From: Acrasis kona
Lineage: Eukaryota; Heterolobosea; Eutetramitea; Acrasida; Acrasidae
Length of the DNA stretch: 64,000 bases
Direction of reading: 5' to 3'
Assembly: GCA_026419775.2 (NCBI GenBank)
Contig: JAOPGA020000939.1
Span: 1-64,000 of the forward strand
This document shows, piece after piece, positions 8,759 to 18,746 of this stretch. A model generated the notes under the pieces. That model had not been told where the DNA came from, did no database searches, and was given only the letters and a program-made list of their open reading frames with translations. Both the position numbers and the translations under genes were made by a program. The first letter of the stretch is position 1, and each line of letters begins with the position of its first letter.

Positions 8759-10996
8759 TTATTGATGGAATGTATTGATTATAGTGGTGTAATCTACGTA
8801 GAACCTTTTGATTTCTTTTGAGTTGAGTGTTTTGATTGCATTGACATCTGGGTCCAACATGAAAATAGAAAAGCACAATTCGATTGCTCTCTTCCACTTT
8901 CCTGCCCTAATTGCACCTTCAATAGCGGACATGCATTTCTCAATTACATTTGACAGTGAATTGTCATGATCAGGACAAGCCGGCTTGTAATAATCAACAA
9001 CAATTAGTAAGAAGAATAACTTGAGTATTCTCGAATAAACAGGTATGTGGTCAATCATTGTGCGCACGGTGTCGCGCTTCCTCCCTTGGGACTTGCCAGT
9101 TATCAAGGCTTGGTTCATGTCTTTGCAGATGGTCACTACTTTATTCATTGAATCAGTAATCAGTCTACTTGACTGCCTCAATCTATTAGTTTTTTTGAAT
9201 TCTTTTTCAGTCATACCGACTGGATAGAACTTAACATCAACTACATCAGGCAAGTCAAATCTTTCTGAAAGAAGCTTTACCCACGGATCAGTCAAAACAA
9301 AAATACCATCAACTAACAACTGCTCTTCAACACTGAATGAGGATTGGGAGCAAGTTGACAAGCGCTCGGTTAGTTGTGAGAGCTCTTTATCAACATATTC
9401 ATTATAAGAAATCATGGCCAGTCTGGCTGTATCAATTTCCCTTTCCAACATGTTCTTTGGATGAAACAATGGCTCGTACTCATTATACAAGAAATCGCAA
9501 CAACGTCTAACAATACTAATGGGCGAATCATGCTCCTCCCTGAATACATCATTATCATTACAAAGCACAAGAACTAGGATCAAAACTCGATCAGCAATTT
9601 GCTTGGAGAATTGGTCAGGTAACAAACTACCATGAGATAAGCAATCTCTAGGGCGACCAGAATCCTTCCATAACAGTAAATCATAAATCATATTAATATG
9701 GCGGACATCAAAAACTTCAAATATTTTATTATTACCATCAGGTAGATAAGAACATGGCAAACTTGACAATAATATATCAAGAGTAGTATACAAACTATTC
9801 TTCTCAGCGGTGAGGAACCGATGAGCGCAGTCGTTGACGCACACAAATATTCTTCTTATGCAGTGCTCAAGAGCAGGAAATACAATGGCGAGAAAATGGA
9901 AATACTGTTCATTACAATAATACTCGAGAGCAGGTTTCCAATGGGAATCAATAAACTGAGGCACAATAAAAGCACTTCTCTCGAATAGATGGCTAATTTG
10001 ACTCTTGTCAACTCTTGTCAACTCTGGCGTGACAATGTCATGGTTCATTTTGTAATGAAACATTTCAAAGGGGTGAGGTCCCTTCAGTGGATGACTGACG
10101 TCAAGATAAAACAAGTAATCAGATGGTTTTGACAGCAGAGAAGAGATATCGCGAGACAAACTAACCATTAACAACAAGAGTAATGATGTATAACATGGAT
10201 GAAATTCTGATTCGGTTACAAAGCCATGTAGCGTTACATTTCTCAAATTCAAACTATTTAAAGGCCCAAACATTGCCCTTAACAAGAATAACTTATCGGC
10301 ACCGACAATTTCGGAGAGATCATTGTTCATGAGGAATTCGCTCAATTTTGGAATGTTCTCGTTAAAGTACATGACTGCTGTCCTCTTGTTCTTGCTCATG
10401 TAGGATGCCAGCAGTACGTCTTGTAGACCGTGTTCGAAGTAAGCGACGGCCATGGTGAATGCCAACATGCTGCTTCTGTTGCAATGTTCATCGACGAACA
10501 GGCTGAATAAATATGGTTGCGATAGAATTGCCATGCTGCTCTGATACATGTTAATAAAGTTTGATGGTTCGTTATTGAAAATGTCTTGGAATAATTTGTT
10601 GTGCACAGTGAGGGCGATTGACTGAATGCTACGGGCACATTGAATGAACATTTCATCTTCGTTGTCACTTAAAAGTAGATCTAGATTGCCGTTGAGCAGC
10701 TTGCTTATGGTTAGTTCCTCCCAATTTAGAGTGATGGAACCGTCGGAGTTAGTTTGGGTTATGGTGTTGAAGTCCAATAGTTCTTGGTTTTGAAACTTCA
10801 TGATGGATACTACTTTGTCTGATAGCGATGTTTGTTTTGATTGTCTTAGTGTGAAGAACTGTGATTTTAATTGTTCGTATAGCTCGCTTTGTGTACTGCA
10901 TTCTTTTATCGCTCTGCTTACATACCACTCTTTCACAACATCGAAGGGTACGGTATTGTCGTTGGACTTGTTGATGTAGTCCTGTAGTTTATCCAT
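8759..10996 (-). CDS. ERMARD-like HEPN (DUF4209) protein
   Basis: 745 aa, single exon. The C-terminal half resembles the DUF4209 region of ERMARD (ER membrane-associated RNA degradation protein). A helical block (HFLAIVFPALEHCIRRIFVC, residues ~365-385) is followed by GRPRDCLSHGSLL (~455-467), which contains the R-x4-H signature of HEPN-fold ribonucleases. A second helical region (AIEGAIRAGKWKRAIELCF) lies near the C-terminus. No strong transmembrane helix is visible, unlike vertebrate ERMARD. An RNase role rests on the HEPN motif and family name; the substrate is unknown. It is divergent from the Ulp1-like gene, with 106 bp between starts. Confidence 0.65.
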   Translation of the reverse strand: MDKLQDYINKSNDNTVPFDVVKEWYVSRAIKECSTQSELYEQLKSQFFTLRQSKQTSLSDKVVSIMKFQNQELLDFNTITQTNSDGSITLNWEELTISKLLNGNLDLLLSDNEDEMFIQCARSIQSIALTVHNKLFQDIFNNEPSNFINMYQSSMAILSQPYLFSLFVDEHCNRSSMLAFTMAVAYFEHGLQDVLLASYMSKNKRTAVMYFNENIPKLSEFLMNNDLSEIVGADKLFLLRAMFGPLNSLNLRNVTLHGFVTESEFHPCYTSLLLLLMVSLSRDISSLLSKPSDYLFYLDVSHPLKGPHPFEMFHYKMNHDIVTPELTRVDKSQISHLFERSAFIVPQFIDSHWKPALEYYCNEQYFHFLAIVFPALEHCIRRIFVCVNDCAHRFLTAEKNSLYTTLDILLSSLPCSYLPDGNNKIFEVFDVRHINMIYDLLLWKDSGRPRDCLSHGSLLPDQFSKQIADRVLILVLVLCNDNDVFREEHDSPISIVRRCCDFLYNEYEPLFHPKNMLEREIDTARLAMISYNEYVDKELSQLTERLSTCSQSSFSVEEQLLVDGIFVLTDPWVKLLSERFDLPDVVDVKFYPVGMTEKEFKKTNRLRQSSRLITDSMNKVVTICKDMNQALITGKSQGRKRDTVRTMIDHIPVYSRILKLFFLLIVVDYYKPACPDHDNSLSNVIEKCMSAIEGAIRAGKWKRAIELCFSIFMLDPDVNAIKTLNSKEIKRFYVDYTTIINTFHQ

Positions 10997-11102
10997 TTTT
11001 TAGTTCTGCGCACTTCCGTGAACTGAATGGAACTGCTTTTCAAAAACGAACATCTTATCGAAGTTGATTGTAACGTTTTTTCTTAAGCTTTCAGAAAATA
11101 AG

Positions 11103-12134
11103 ATGAGCGAATGGAAGAGGATAAGACCACCCGGAAAGACCGAACAGTCAAGTCCTAAGAAGAGGAAACTTGATGTAGTGGATGTCGTTACATGTTCGTC
11201 TGAGTCTGATTCTGAGAGTGAGGTAGAGGAGTTACCCTATCACGTTTCGGTCGTTAATTCACTTTTGGGGATGTCAAATAGTATGGATGAACCCGAATTC
11301 TTCAAAAAACCAGTCCAAGAAATAATCAAAGAAGAGTCGCTCACAAATGCCAACATCAAACGTCTATGGGCAGACTCTTACAAGTCCATCGAGACAGGGA
11401 AACGCATTGCCGAAGATACAAATGACGAAGAGGAGTCCAAAGAGGATGACACAGCTTGGATGGATAATGACGTTATCGACTTGTTTGCTTTCCTTCTTAC
11501 CATAGGAAGAGAATCAAAACTATCGCACATGACCTGTGAAATGTGTTCGCCAATGGTTCATGAGACACTCTTGTCCTGCGAACAAAACGGACTTGGAAAT
11601 TTAAAGTACATGCAAGATCAACTGTCATTAATAGGGCACAAAAAATACACATTTTGGCCGGTGCTTTCGCGCGACGAACATTGGGTTTTGATTGTTTTTG
11701 AAAAAAATGAAAAAGGCAATCGGGCTTTATTTTTTGATTCTTTAAATAGAAAGCAATACTACAAGGATACATTAGAAAAATTGGAGAAGCTTCAACAACT
11801 CTCGACGGTACCAGAATGGGTCAAAAATTGTAAACTAGAAAATGTCACCAACATTCATGATAAAAAATGTCATCAACACGATGGACGTAACGTACCTATA
11901 CATTCGTGTGGTGCTTGGGTGTGTTTGTATATGGAGCTGTTGTCCAATGATATAAACGTGAGCGATATGATTAAATACTTGAATACAGTGAGGGCTGGTG
12001 ATGCCAAGATTGGCATTCAACATTATGAGAAACTGATGCAGAAGAGGTTGTTGTATTTTGTACGTGAAGATGAGACGCACTTGTTAAATGCTGTTCAAAC
12101 AAAAAGGAATGCTAGCAGTAGCCCAGTTTATTAA
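11103..12134 (+). CDS. Ulp1/SENP-type cysteine protease (C48)
   Basis: 343 aa from the ATG at 11103; the frame continues upstream but without an ATG. The N-terminus is basic and acidic-Ser rich (SPKKRKLD, SSESDSESEVEE), suggesting nuclear localisation. The catalytic domain fills residues ~115-330. Visible residues are His193 (SRDEHWVLIVF), Asp212 (LFFDSLNRK), a probable oxyanion Gln just before (CHQHDGR), and Cys269 (HSCGAWVCLYME). This His-Asp-Gln-Cys order is that of SUMO/NEDD8 deconjugating enzymes. Which modifier is cleaved cannot be told. The 3' end is close to a tRNA gene on the other strand. Confidence 0.8.
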   Translation: MSEWKRIRPPGKTEQSSPKKRKLDVVDVVTCSSESDSESEVEELPYHVSVVNSLLGMSNSMDEPEFFKKPVQEIIKEESLTNANIKRLWADSYKSIETGKRIAEDTNDEEESKEDDTAWMDNDVIDLFAFLLTIGRESKLSHMTCEMCSPMVHETLLSCEQNGLGNLKYMQDQLSLIGHKKYTFWPVLSRDEHWVLIVFEKNEKGNRALFFDSLNRKQYYKDTLEKLEKLQQLSTVPEWVKNCKLENVTNIHDKKCHQHDGRNVPIHSCGAWVCLYMELLSNDINVSDMIKYLNTVRAGDAKIGIQHYEKLMQKRLLYFVREDETHLLNAVQTKRNASSSPVY

Positions 12135-12396
12135 AAAGATTATTGATGTATTTTATTGTGTATGCTGCCCGTTCATTTCAATCATGTCCAATGTTAAGAA
12201 AATCAATCTTCTAACTTGCTAAAAGGTATGCTTACCATCCAGGTACAGGATGTAATATTTGAAATGTTCATTTTGTTGCAGGTACATCCTTGCAACATAC
12301 AGGGAACTCTCTTTTGGGTCGGTTTTTGCTGTTGAGTTCACTGAAACAGTTATGACAACAGATTGATGTTTGATACCTAATAAGAGATTAAAAATT

Positions 12397-12479
12397 TGTC
12401 GTTCACGAGAATCGAACTCGTGTCTCAGGTGCCACAAACCTATATTCTACCAATGTTCAAATTATTAAACTAGAACGAC
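12397..12479 (-). tRNA. tRNA-His (GTG) with enlarged D-loop
   Basis: Read on the minus strand: a 7-bp acceptor stem (GTCGTTC/GAACGAC), T-stem ACGAG/CTCGT with loop TTCGATT, anticodon stem TAGGT/ACCTG (one G-U pair) with loop TTGTGGC giving anticodon GTG. The discriminator is A and is followed by AATTTTT, a Pol III terminator. The D arm is odd. The stem is GTTT/GAAT with wobble ends, and its loop is 19 nt instead of the usual 7-11. Removing about 11 nt near 12454-12464 would leave an ordinary loop ending in GGTA. No intron is present in the anticodon loop. G-1 is not encoded, as usual for eukaryotic tRNA-His. Confidence 0.8.
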
Positions 12480-12702
12480 TTATACAAATATTATATTTGT
12501 GTCCAAATAGTAGCTTTTAATTTACCTTCAAAAATTGTGAAATGAAGTGAAATTATTGAAAGTGTATTACAGTGTTCAGACTTTTTTCGGTATAAACATT
12601 GCAGAACGAAGGGTCTTCTTTAGATGGACATAACAGAAATGGACGGTTAATTTGGGCACAGAGATATTTTTATTTTTAACAATAAACAATAATAAACACA
12701 AC

Positions 12703-13640
12703 ATGACGGTACAGATCAACGAACAGCAACCAAAGAGACACCTTAAATTCTGTATTTGGGACCCATCTAACCGCACACACTATAGCGGAGGAGAAATGAT
12801 TAGAACTATGTACAACTCTTGTTCGGATCAAGACTACACCATCTCAGGGGATGTCTACGCAGTTGCTTATAATCACTTTCCTGGAACTCCTGCCCCTAAA
12901 CAAGTTACATTGGATGAAGTTGATCACTATGTAGAGGACACAAACCAACCAAACTTCAAAGTCACACCATACGTTCCTAATGAGGATTTGCCTTCAGCTG
13001 AACAAGTTTTTGATTACATTGCCAACAACTACGATGGGCTGTTGATTGGTGGAAGTGACGATTCTGCTGACGATGACTCCCTACCATACATCCCCCTTTT
13101 AGTTAAAGTTCTTCGCAAAGTTATAGAGCATGACTTTCCAACTATGGGCTACTGCATCGGTGGGCAACTTATTGCTAGGGCTGCACATGGAAAGAAAAGC
13201 ATACACACATTGGAGGAAGTGACCGGTCACCATGGAGGAGAATACGGCTTTATCAAATATCACATGACTGACGTTGCAAGAAAGTGCCCATTATTTGAAG
13301 GTGTAAAAGATGGCTTTGTCTCTACCGCACTCCACAATGATTGCTTTTTGGTTGAAGAGAAGGAATGGTTATTGACAAGTGCTCTATGCCCACACGCAGC
13401 GTTCCAGGTGCATGAGAAGAAGATTTTTGGATTCCAATTCCATCTTGACTTTACTAAAAAAGAAGGAGAGAAATTTTTCGATTTGGAGAAAATGCATGAA
13501 AAAGATGTCAAAGTCATTATGGTATGTGGTACATTTAAATTATTGTTAACTAATCATTTAAGGATGCGGAAAAGCCTGACCTCTCAACCTCTAGAAAAAT
13601 CATTAGAAACTGGATAAGGCAGTATGTTGTCAAAGAATAA
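12703..13640 (+). CDS. Class-I glutamine amidotransferase-like protein
   Basis: 298 aa after removal of a 41-bp intron (13522..13562). Unspliced, the frame ends in unrelated sequence. The GATase1 fold is clear: GLLIGGSDDS (oxyanion strand), nucleophile Cys151 in MGYCIGGQLIARA, and a C-terminal His in FGFQFHLDF. The last catalytic residue is Asp instead of the usual Glu (HPE). This resembles stand-alone GMP-synthase-type amidotransferase proteins rather than a subunit fused to a synthetase. Substrate unknown; candidates are gamma-glutamyl peptides or amines. The ATG at 12703 follows an A-rich leader; an earlier in-frame Met codon is not an ATG. Confidence 0.75.
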
Positions 13641-13956
13641 TAAAAACAGAATTATCATGTTTCCATCGTACAAAATGTATTTGTGTGAAATTAACATTCT
13701 ACCAAAAGCAGATTTTGTGAATGATTGATCAGATGATAATGAATCCACACCTTTTGTCACCACTCTGACTACTAAATAAATGGTTCATGACTCGTCCGCA
13801 GTGTGATTCACCTCAAAGATGTGAAAAGGAACAAGACGATTCAGGGAATCACGGAAGTTCTAAAAAAGTTGTTATTATGTAGCTATTATTAAATAATTAT
13901 AAATAAGTTTTGTCCCGTTGAACTTTCAAAAAATAAAAAAACACTACACACACAAA
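13641..13956. other. Intergenic, no gene seen
   Basis: About 316 bp between the amidotransferase and the PP2C gene, AT-rich, with a poly(A)-type AATAAA just after 13640. No RNA gene or open frame is recognised. Confidence 0.5.
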
Positions 13957-15096
13957 ATGATAGAGCCAGTCCACGACAACACATCATTCAACAGACTAAA
14001 CATCATCGCATCACACATCAATAACTCTGAGGTAATAGAAGACATTGAGAGTTTTGACCCATCATCACCTGTCATACTTAAACCAACAAGTAAACTCACA
14101 CCAAAGGCGTGCGTGCGGTACAACAATGCAGACATCGGTGTATACTGCAAAAGAAAAGCAGTATGTGACAAAAGAACACATCCAACAGGAGAAGACGCCT
14201 ACATGTTTGCGAATAATGTCAAAATGACAGCGATAGGTGTTGCGGACGGAGTCGGAGGGTGGAGCGAATACAACATAGACCCTTCTATAGTTTCGCTTCA
14301 ACTAATGCAGAACTGCAAGCAGTTGTTCTCTAGCGAACAGCCCAATGTCAAGGAAGATGCAACACAAGAGCGATTGATGGAGGTCGAGACCATTTCCCAC
14401 ATGAGCGTGCCCATGCCAAAACGTGTATTGATTGATGCCTACTCAATGCTATCCACACAAAAGTTTGTAGAGGCTGGGTCAACAACGGCTTGCGTAGTGA
14501 CCATAGATGACTCCCTGAACCTATCTTATGCTAACATTGGAGACTCCGGCTTTATAGTTATAAGGCCCAGCACTGGAGAAACTATTTTTAGATCTCGGGA
14601 ACAACAGCACTATTTCAATGCGCCATTCCAGTTGGCCGTCATACCCCCACACATTTATCAGTTCTGTGACCCTAGTCTCCTGTTGACTGATTCACCCAAT
14701 GACGCTGAGAGCGAAACGAACGTGGTACAACTACAAGATGGAGATGTGATCGTCATGTCCACGGATGGGCTGCTAGATAATTTATTTGATCATGAAATCA
14801 TCAAGATTGTACAGAACCATTACATTGACGAACAAGAAACGTCATCATTCGCTCTAGCCAAGAAGTTGGTACAACAAGCAAGATTAAGGTTTGATGCAGA
14901 TCAGATTCTCGACAATCACACTCCCTTCTCTTTGGGTGCAGAGCAGTTCTTGTTGTCGACGGGGGCCATCAACATCAATCAATGTATAGCAAAACAAGGA
15001 AAACCAGATGACGTCACATGTGTCGTGTGCGTTGTTGGAAATTGTTCACCACCTGTATCACCATGTGCTTCATTAGGAGAAGATGTGTCTTGTTAA
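13957..15096 (+). CDS. PP2C-type phosphatase, PPTC7/Ptc7-like
   Basis: 379 aa from the ATG at 13957; the frame extends 13 codons upstream without an ATG. PPM motifs in order: GEDAYMFANN, IGVADGVGGWSEYNID (metal-binding Asp), AGSTTACVVTID, LSYANIGDSGFIVIRP, VIVMSTDGLLDNL and GKPDDVTCVVCVV (final metal-binding Asp). The pattern GVADGVGGW identifies the PPTC7/Ptc7 subgroup, which in yeast and animals acts in mitochondria on coenzyme Q and import factors. The N-terminus here is not strongly mitochondrial, so location is uncertain. A loop of about 25 residues after CKQLFSSE is extra. Confidence 0.85.
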   Translation: MIEPVHDNTSFNRLNIIASHINNSEVIEDIESFDPSSPVILKPTSKLTPKACVRYNNADIGVYCKRKAVCDKRTHPTGEDAYMFANNVKMTAIGVADGVGGWSEYNIDPSIVSLQLMQNCKQLFSSEQPNVKEDATQERLMEVETISHMSVPMPKRVLIDAYSMLSTQKFVEAGSTTACVVTIDDSLNLSYANIGDSGFIVIRPSTGETIFRSREQQHYFNAPFQLAVIPPHIYQFCDPSLLLTDSPNDAESETNVVQLQDGDVIVMSTDGLLDNLFDHEIIKIVQNHYIDEQETSSFALAKKLVQQARLRFDADQILDNHTPFSLGAEQFLLSTGAININQCIAKQGKPDDVTCVVCVVGNCSPPVSPCASLGEDVSC

Positions 15097-15283
15097 TAAA
15101 AAATAAAATTCGATTCATTGTGCATTACTTTTGACCTAGGGTTTTTGATAGTTCTAATCTGTTCGAAGCGCTTTGGAATGTTTTATGCGGGAAAATCTAT
15201 CACGTCTAGTTGTAACTAGAAGCATTATAGTTGACTGAGTTTTGTGGACATTCGAACATTCAAAATAAAAAACTGTTTGAGGC

Positions 15284-16618
15284 ATGTCATACGTAGACTT
15301 TGTTACACCAGCTATTGAACATGCTCGGCAAGCAACAACTGCTGATGAAAAGAAAAGCTATGATGAAGCACAAAAACTTTACCTCAAGGCCATAGACTTT
15401 TTTTTGACAGCAATTAAGCACGAAAAGAACATCAAAAAGAAGGAAATGTTAAAAGGAAAAGTTGGAGAGTTATTAGAGAGAGCGGAGCAAATAAAAAAAT
15501 TCCTACAACAACAAGCAGAGGAGAAGGACGAGAGCGTCGATGGCGCCGGTCCAAGTGGTACTGGTGTAAAAGCCCCAAGCAAGGATGCCAAAAAAGATGG
15601 AAAGAATGATCGCGATAAAGAGAAGGAGCAACATTTAGGTGCACTAGAGGGAGCAATCGTTAGAGAGAAGCCAAATATCAAATGGAGTGATGTAGCTGGT
15701 CTAGAAGGAGCTAAGGAAGCTCTGAAAGAAGCAGTCATCCTGCCAATCAAATTCCCCCAACTTTTTACAGGAAAGAGATCACCATGGTCCGGCATTCTAC
15801 TTTATGGACCACCCGGTACAGGAAAGAGTTACTTGGCCAAAGCAGTCGCCACCGAGGCCGATTCTACATTCTTCTCCGTCTCTTCTTCGGACTTGGTCAG
15901 CAAGTGGCAAGGAGAGAGCGAAAAATTGGTAAGAACATTGTTCGAGATGGCAAGAGAAAACAAACCAAGCATCATCTTTATTGATGAGATTGACAGTATG
16001 TGTGGAAACAGAACCGATGGAGAGAATGATTCGACGAGGAGAATCAAGACCGAATTCTTGGTTCAAATGCAGGGTGTAGGAAAGGACACGCAGGGTGTGC
16101 TGGTGCTAGCCGCCACCAACATTCCATGGCAATTGGATCCCGCCATCCGTCGTCGTTTCGAGAGAAGGGTGTACATTCCGCTACCCGATGAAATGGCCAG
16201 GCTAGCAATGTTCAAAATACACATTGGCACCACGCCCAACATGATCTCAGGGAGAGAATTGGAAATGTTAGCAAAAGAAAGCAACGGCTATTCTGGAAGT
16301 GATATTTCCATCCTTGTAAGAAATGCACTCATGGAGCCCGTTCGAACCTGTCAAATCGCAACTCATTTTGTAAGAGTGTCTGGGCCTTGTCCAAGAAACC
16401 CTGATGTTATCGTGGACGATTTATTGACTCCTTGCTCTCCCGGCACTTCAGATGCGTTGGAGATGAGTCTTATCGAAGTACCTAGCGAAAAGTTGTTGCC
16501 TCCCCCAGTGACTTATTTGGACTTTAAAAAGGCACTCAAGACGTCACGTCCATCTGTGGGTCAGGATGATTTAGGTGTTTATGTGAACTTTACTGAACAA
16601 TACGGTATGGAAGGTTAA
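15284..16618 (+). CDS. VPS4: VPS4 AAA ATPase (ESCRT-III disassembly)
   Basis: 444 aa, normal family length. N-terminal MIT domain (residues 1-78, three helices) binds ESCRT-III tails. A charged linker (~80-118) follows, then the AAA cassette: Walker A GPPGTGKS at ~175-182, Walker [10 protein letters not shown], sensor-1 AATNIP, and the Arg-finger segment RRRFERR. The C-terminal region contains the Vps4 beta/helix and the final helix [17 protein letters not shown]. It hexamerises and recycles ESCRT-III filaments at endosomes, the cytokinetic bridge and membrane repair sites. A GTTGACT element (15230-15236) is 47 bp before the ATG. All key residues are present. Confidence 0.95.
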   Translation: MSYVDFVTPAIEHARQATTADEKKSYDEAQKLYLKAIDFFLTAIKHEKNIKKKEMLKGKVGELLERAEQIKKFLQQQAEEKDESVDGAGPSGTGVKAPSKDAKKDGKNDRDKEKEQHLGALEGAIVREKPNIKWSDVAGLEGAKEALKEAVILPIKFPQLFTGKRSPWSGILLYGPPGTGKSYLAKAVATEADSTFFSVSSSDLVSKWQGESEKLVRTLFEMARENKPSIIFIDEIDSMCGNRTDGENDSTRRIKTEFLVQMQGVGKDTQGVLVLAATNIPWQLDPAIRRRFERRVYIPLPDEMARLAMFKIHIGTTPNMISGRELEMLAKESNGYSGSDISILVRNALMEPVRTCQIATHFVRVSGPCPRNPDVIVDDLLTPCSPGTSDALEMSLIEVPSEKLLPPPVTYLDFKKALKTSRPSVGQDDLGVYVNFTEQYGMEG

Positions 16619-16629
16619 TTAAAAATATT

Positions 16630-17531
16630 TTACAATTCCAAATTGTTCTTGATGAAGATTTTTGTGAATAGATTGAGTTCGATGGGATGTCTTTTTGCAA
16701 TTTCTTCCAAGTCCTTTTCATATGATGATTTGTCTTGATTGCTCTTCATGCATTGGATGATGTTGTTGAGACATTTAATGAGGACTTGATCTGCCTTCCT
16801 CTTCTTGTCGTCCTCCTCGATCACCTTGTAGCACAATATCCCTGCCAATACCAAAAAATAGGTTCGGTCTTGTTGCATTGTTTTTGTTTTGTGCTTTTTG
16901 GCCAAGAGTTGGGCGAATCTTGCCAAGCTTATAAAGGTGCCGTTATCTTCTTTGACGAGTAGTCTGAACGCACCTAAATTAATTAGAGCTAAATTGATGT
17001 TCGAGTCATACATTCAGCTAAAGCTTCCTTGGACTGTATACTAGGGTAGCTATCAAGAAATTCGTGAAAGTGCAGAGTATTGGTATCCTTCTTAGCAACA
17101 ATATTCCATAGCTTCTTCTCAAACTGATTTCCTCTTGCAGAATTAAACCCTTTTTCAAACATTGCTTTATCCAGCGTTCTTTTTTCTATTCCAGAATCTT
17201 CAACTTTGTTCGCGAGTGCGTTGTACTCAGCTGTTTGAAGCTTCGTCCTTAGTTGTTGAAATCTCATTTCATAGTATTGGTAGTCAAATTTCTCTTCTTC
17301 TAAATCGCTCTCTGATCTAACCCATTTGCTTATCGGTAGGTTGTTTGTATTCTTATTTGCAACTGCCTTTAGAGCAGCTACTGTGCTATCATCCACTTTT
17401 ATAAATGACGACTCCTTCCTATTCTTATCTAGAGATCTTCTGCCACTGGTTGGAGTTGTCCTACCAGACTGAGAGGGGGTACTTATAAATGATTCACTGT
17501 CATCAAAGAAACTACCAGGAGCGTTACCCAT
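16630..17531 (-). CDS. Probably N-myristoylated EF-hand-like protein
   Basis: 287 aa in two exons (17531..17012 and 16973..16630) around a 38-bp intron (17011..16974). Splicing changes frame and removes a stop. The N-terminus MGNAPGSFF fits an N-myristoylation signal. The middle (FEKKLWNIVAKKD, LHFHEFLDSY, CAFRLLVKEDNGTFISLARF) looks like paired degenerate EF-hands, as found N-terminal to TLDc domains in MEAK7-like proteins, but no TLDc domain follows. The stop is 12 bp from the convergent VPS4 stop, an extreme of 3' packing. Function unknown; lipid anchoring is the best supported prediction. Confidence 0.65.
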
Positions 17532-17593
17532 TACAATAAACTATTTGACTGAATGTTTAACAGAGAATACATTTGTGAACTACCATCACCAAC
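17532..17593. promoter_or_regulatory. 62-bp bidirectional promoter
   Basis: Only 62 bp separate the divergent ATGs at 17531 (minus) and 17594 (plus), so both promoters and both 5' leaders must fit here or overlap coding sequence. It contains TTTGACT at 17544-17550, a one-mismatch copy of the recurrent element. Confidence 0.6.
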
Positions 17594-18733
17594 ATGAACA
17601 GTTTTACTGTCACAGGAGACTACTCCAAGATGCGTTTAGACGCTTTTCTACATAAAAACTCTGCTTTCTCTCATTTATCAAAGTCGCAGATTGCCAAGAC
17701 GATTGAACAACAAAAATTACCGCCTGATGATAATGCACTATTTGTTGTGCAAATAAATGGAGAAAGAGTCGTAAAACCATTACATAAGCTAAAAGTCGGA
17801 GACGTAATAACGTACAGCATTAAGGTAGACACTGAACCAAAAAAAATACTATCAGAGCTTGTCGCACAAGAAGATATACCCGTCGACATTTTGTATGTGG
17901 ATGAACACATTATAGTTGTGAATAAACCAAAAAACATGGTTGTCCATCCTTCATCTAATAGAAATCTATCTGGTACGTTGATTAACGCTTTACTTTTTAA
18001 ATTTGGTGCTGATGGACTGTACGATCCTCCTGAAGAAAAGGAATCAGAATCAGCAAATGACAAGCATTACAGACCAGGAATTGTACACCGTCTCGATAAA
18101 GACACTAGTGGTGTTATGGTTGTAGCACGTACCGCACAAGCGTATGATGGTCTTAAAAAGCAGTTCATGTTAAAAGACAAATTAAGCATGAAGAGGACTT
18201 ACAGTGCACTTGTTGAAGGAGATATGAATACGAAAGCAATCATGCAAATTCGTGGTGGAAGTGCCCATGAATCCCAAGACGTTAAGCGAGATGCAAATGT
18301 AATAACAGTTTACATCGGTCGCCACCCCAAAGAACCTTCGAAAAGAGTAGCACATTGGGAAAACAAACAAAGCAATTTAAAACAAGCAGTCACCAGGTTC
18401 ACTCCAATAGAAGAATTTACTAATTCCAAGTATGATGTGAAATTCACACTGGTTGACCTAACGTTGGAAACTGGGCGAACTCATCAAATTAGAGTCTCAA
18501 TGGGACTAATCAACAGGCCCCTTGTCGGTGACGAAATGTATAATCCAAGATACAATGTGAAAAAGGGAAGAAAGAAGGAAGACGAGCTGACTTTGGATAC
18601 AAGACGAGCTGGTCAATTTCTACATGCACGCCTTCTTGGATTCATTCACCCACACACAAACACCTACGTAGAATACCAAGCACCCATACCCGAATACTTT
18701 GAAAATTTCATGAAGCAAATACGTAACAATTAA
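17594..18733 (+). CDS. RluA-family RNA pseudouridine synthase
   Basis: 379 aa. An S4-like N-terminal RNA-binding region (residues 1-95: RLDAFLHKN, SKSQIAKTI, INGERVVKPLHKLKVGDVI) is followed by the catalytic domain. It has VDEHIIVVNKPKNMVVHPS, the signature HRLDKDTSGVMV with catalytic Asp168, and the substrate loop ETGRTHQIRVSMG. The order is that of bacterial RluD and eukaryotic RPUSD proteins. It isomerises uridine in rRNA, tRNA or mRNA; target and compartment are not shown, and no strong targeting peptide is visible. An insertion of about 35 residues rich in Lys/Arg lies before the THQIRV loop. Confidence 0.9.
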   Translation: MNSFTVTGDYSKMRLDAFLHKNSAFSHLSKSQIAKTIEQQKLPPDDNALFVVQINGERVVKPLHKLKVGDVITYSIKVDTEPKKILSELVAQEDIPVDILYVDEHIIVVNKPKNMVVHPSSNRNLSGTLINALLFKFGADGLYDPPEEKESESANDKHYRPGIVHRLDKDTSGVMVVARTAQAYDGLKKQFMLKDKLSMKRTYSALVEGDMNTKAIMQIRGGSAHESQDVKRDANVITVYIGRHPKEPSKRVAHWENKQSNLKQAVTRFTPIEEFTNSKYDVKFTLVDLTLETGRTHQIRVSMGLINRPLVGDEMYNPRYNVKKGRKKEDELTLDTRRAGQFLHARLLGFIHPHTNTYVEYQAPIPEYFENFMKQIRNN

Positions 18734-18746
18734 ATTATTAAATGTT

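Noticed and set aside
8647-8778. 43-codon ATG frame (MPPLAKTGLRVLTIGEADD...)
   Set aside because: Short, overlaps the end of the ERMARD-like gene, no homology recognised; a missed first exon is possible but unsupported.
12219-12437. 72-codon minus-strand frame
   Set aside because: Runs through the tRNA-His gene, so its N-terminal part cannot be coding.
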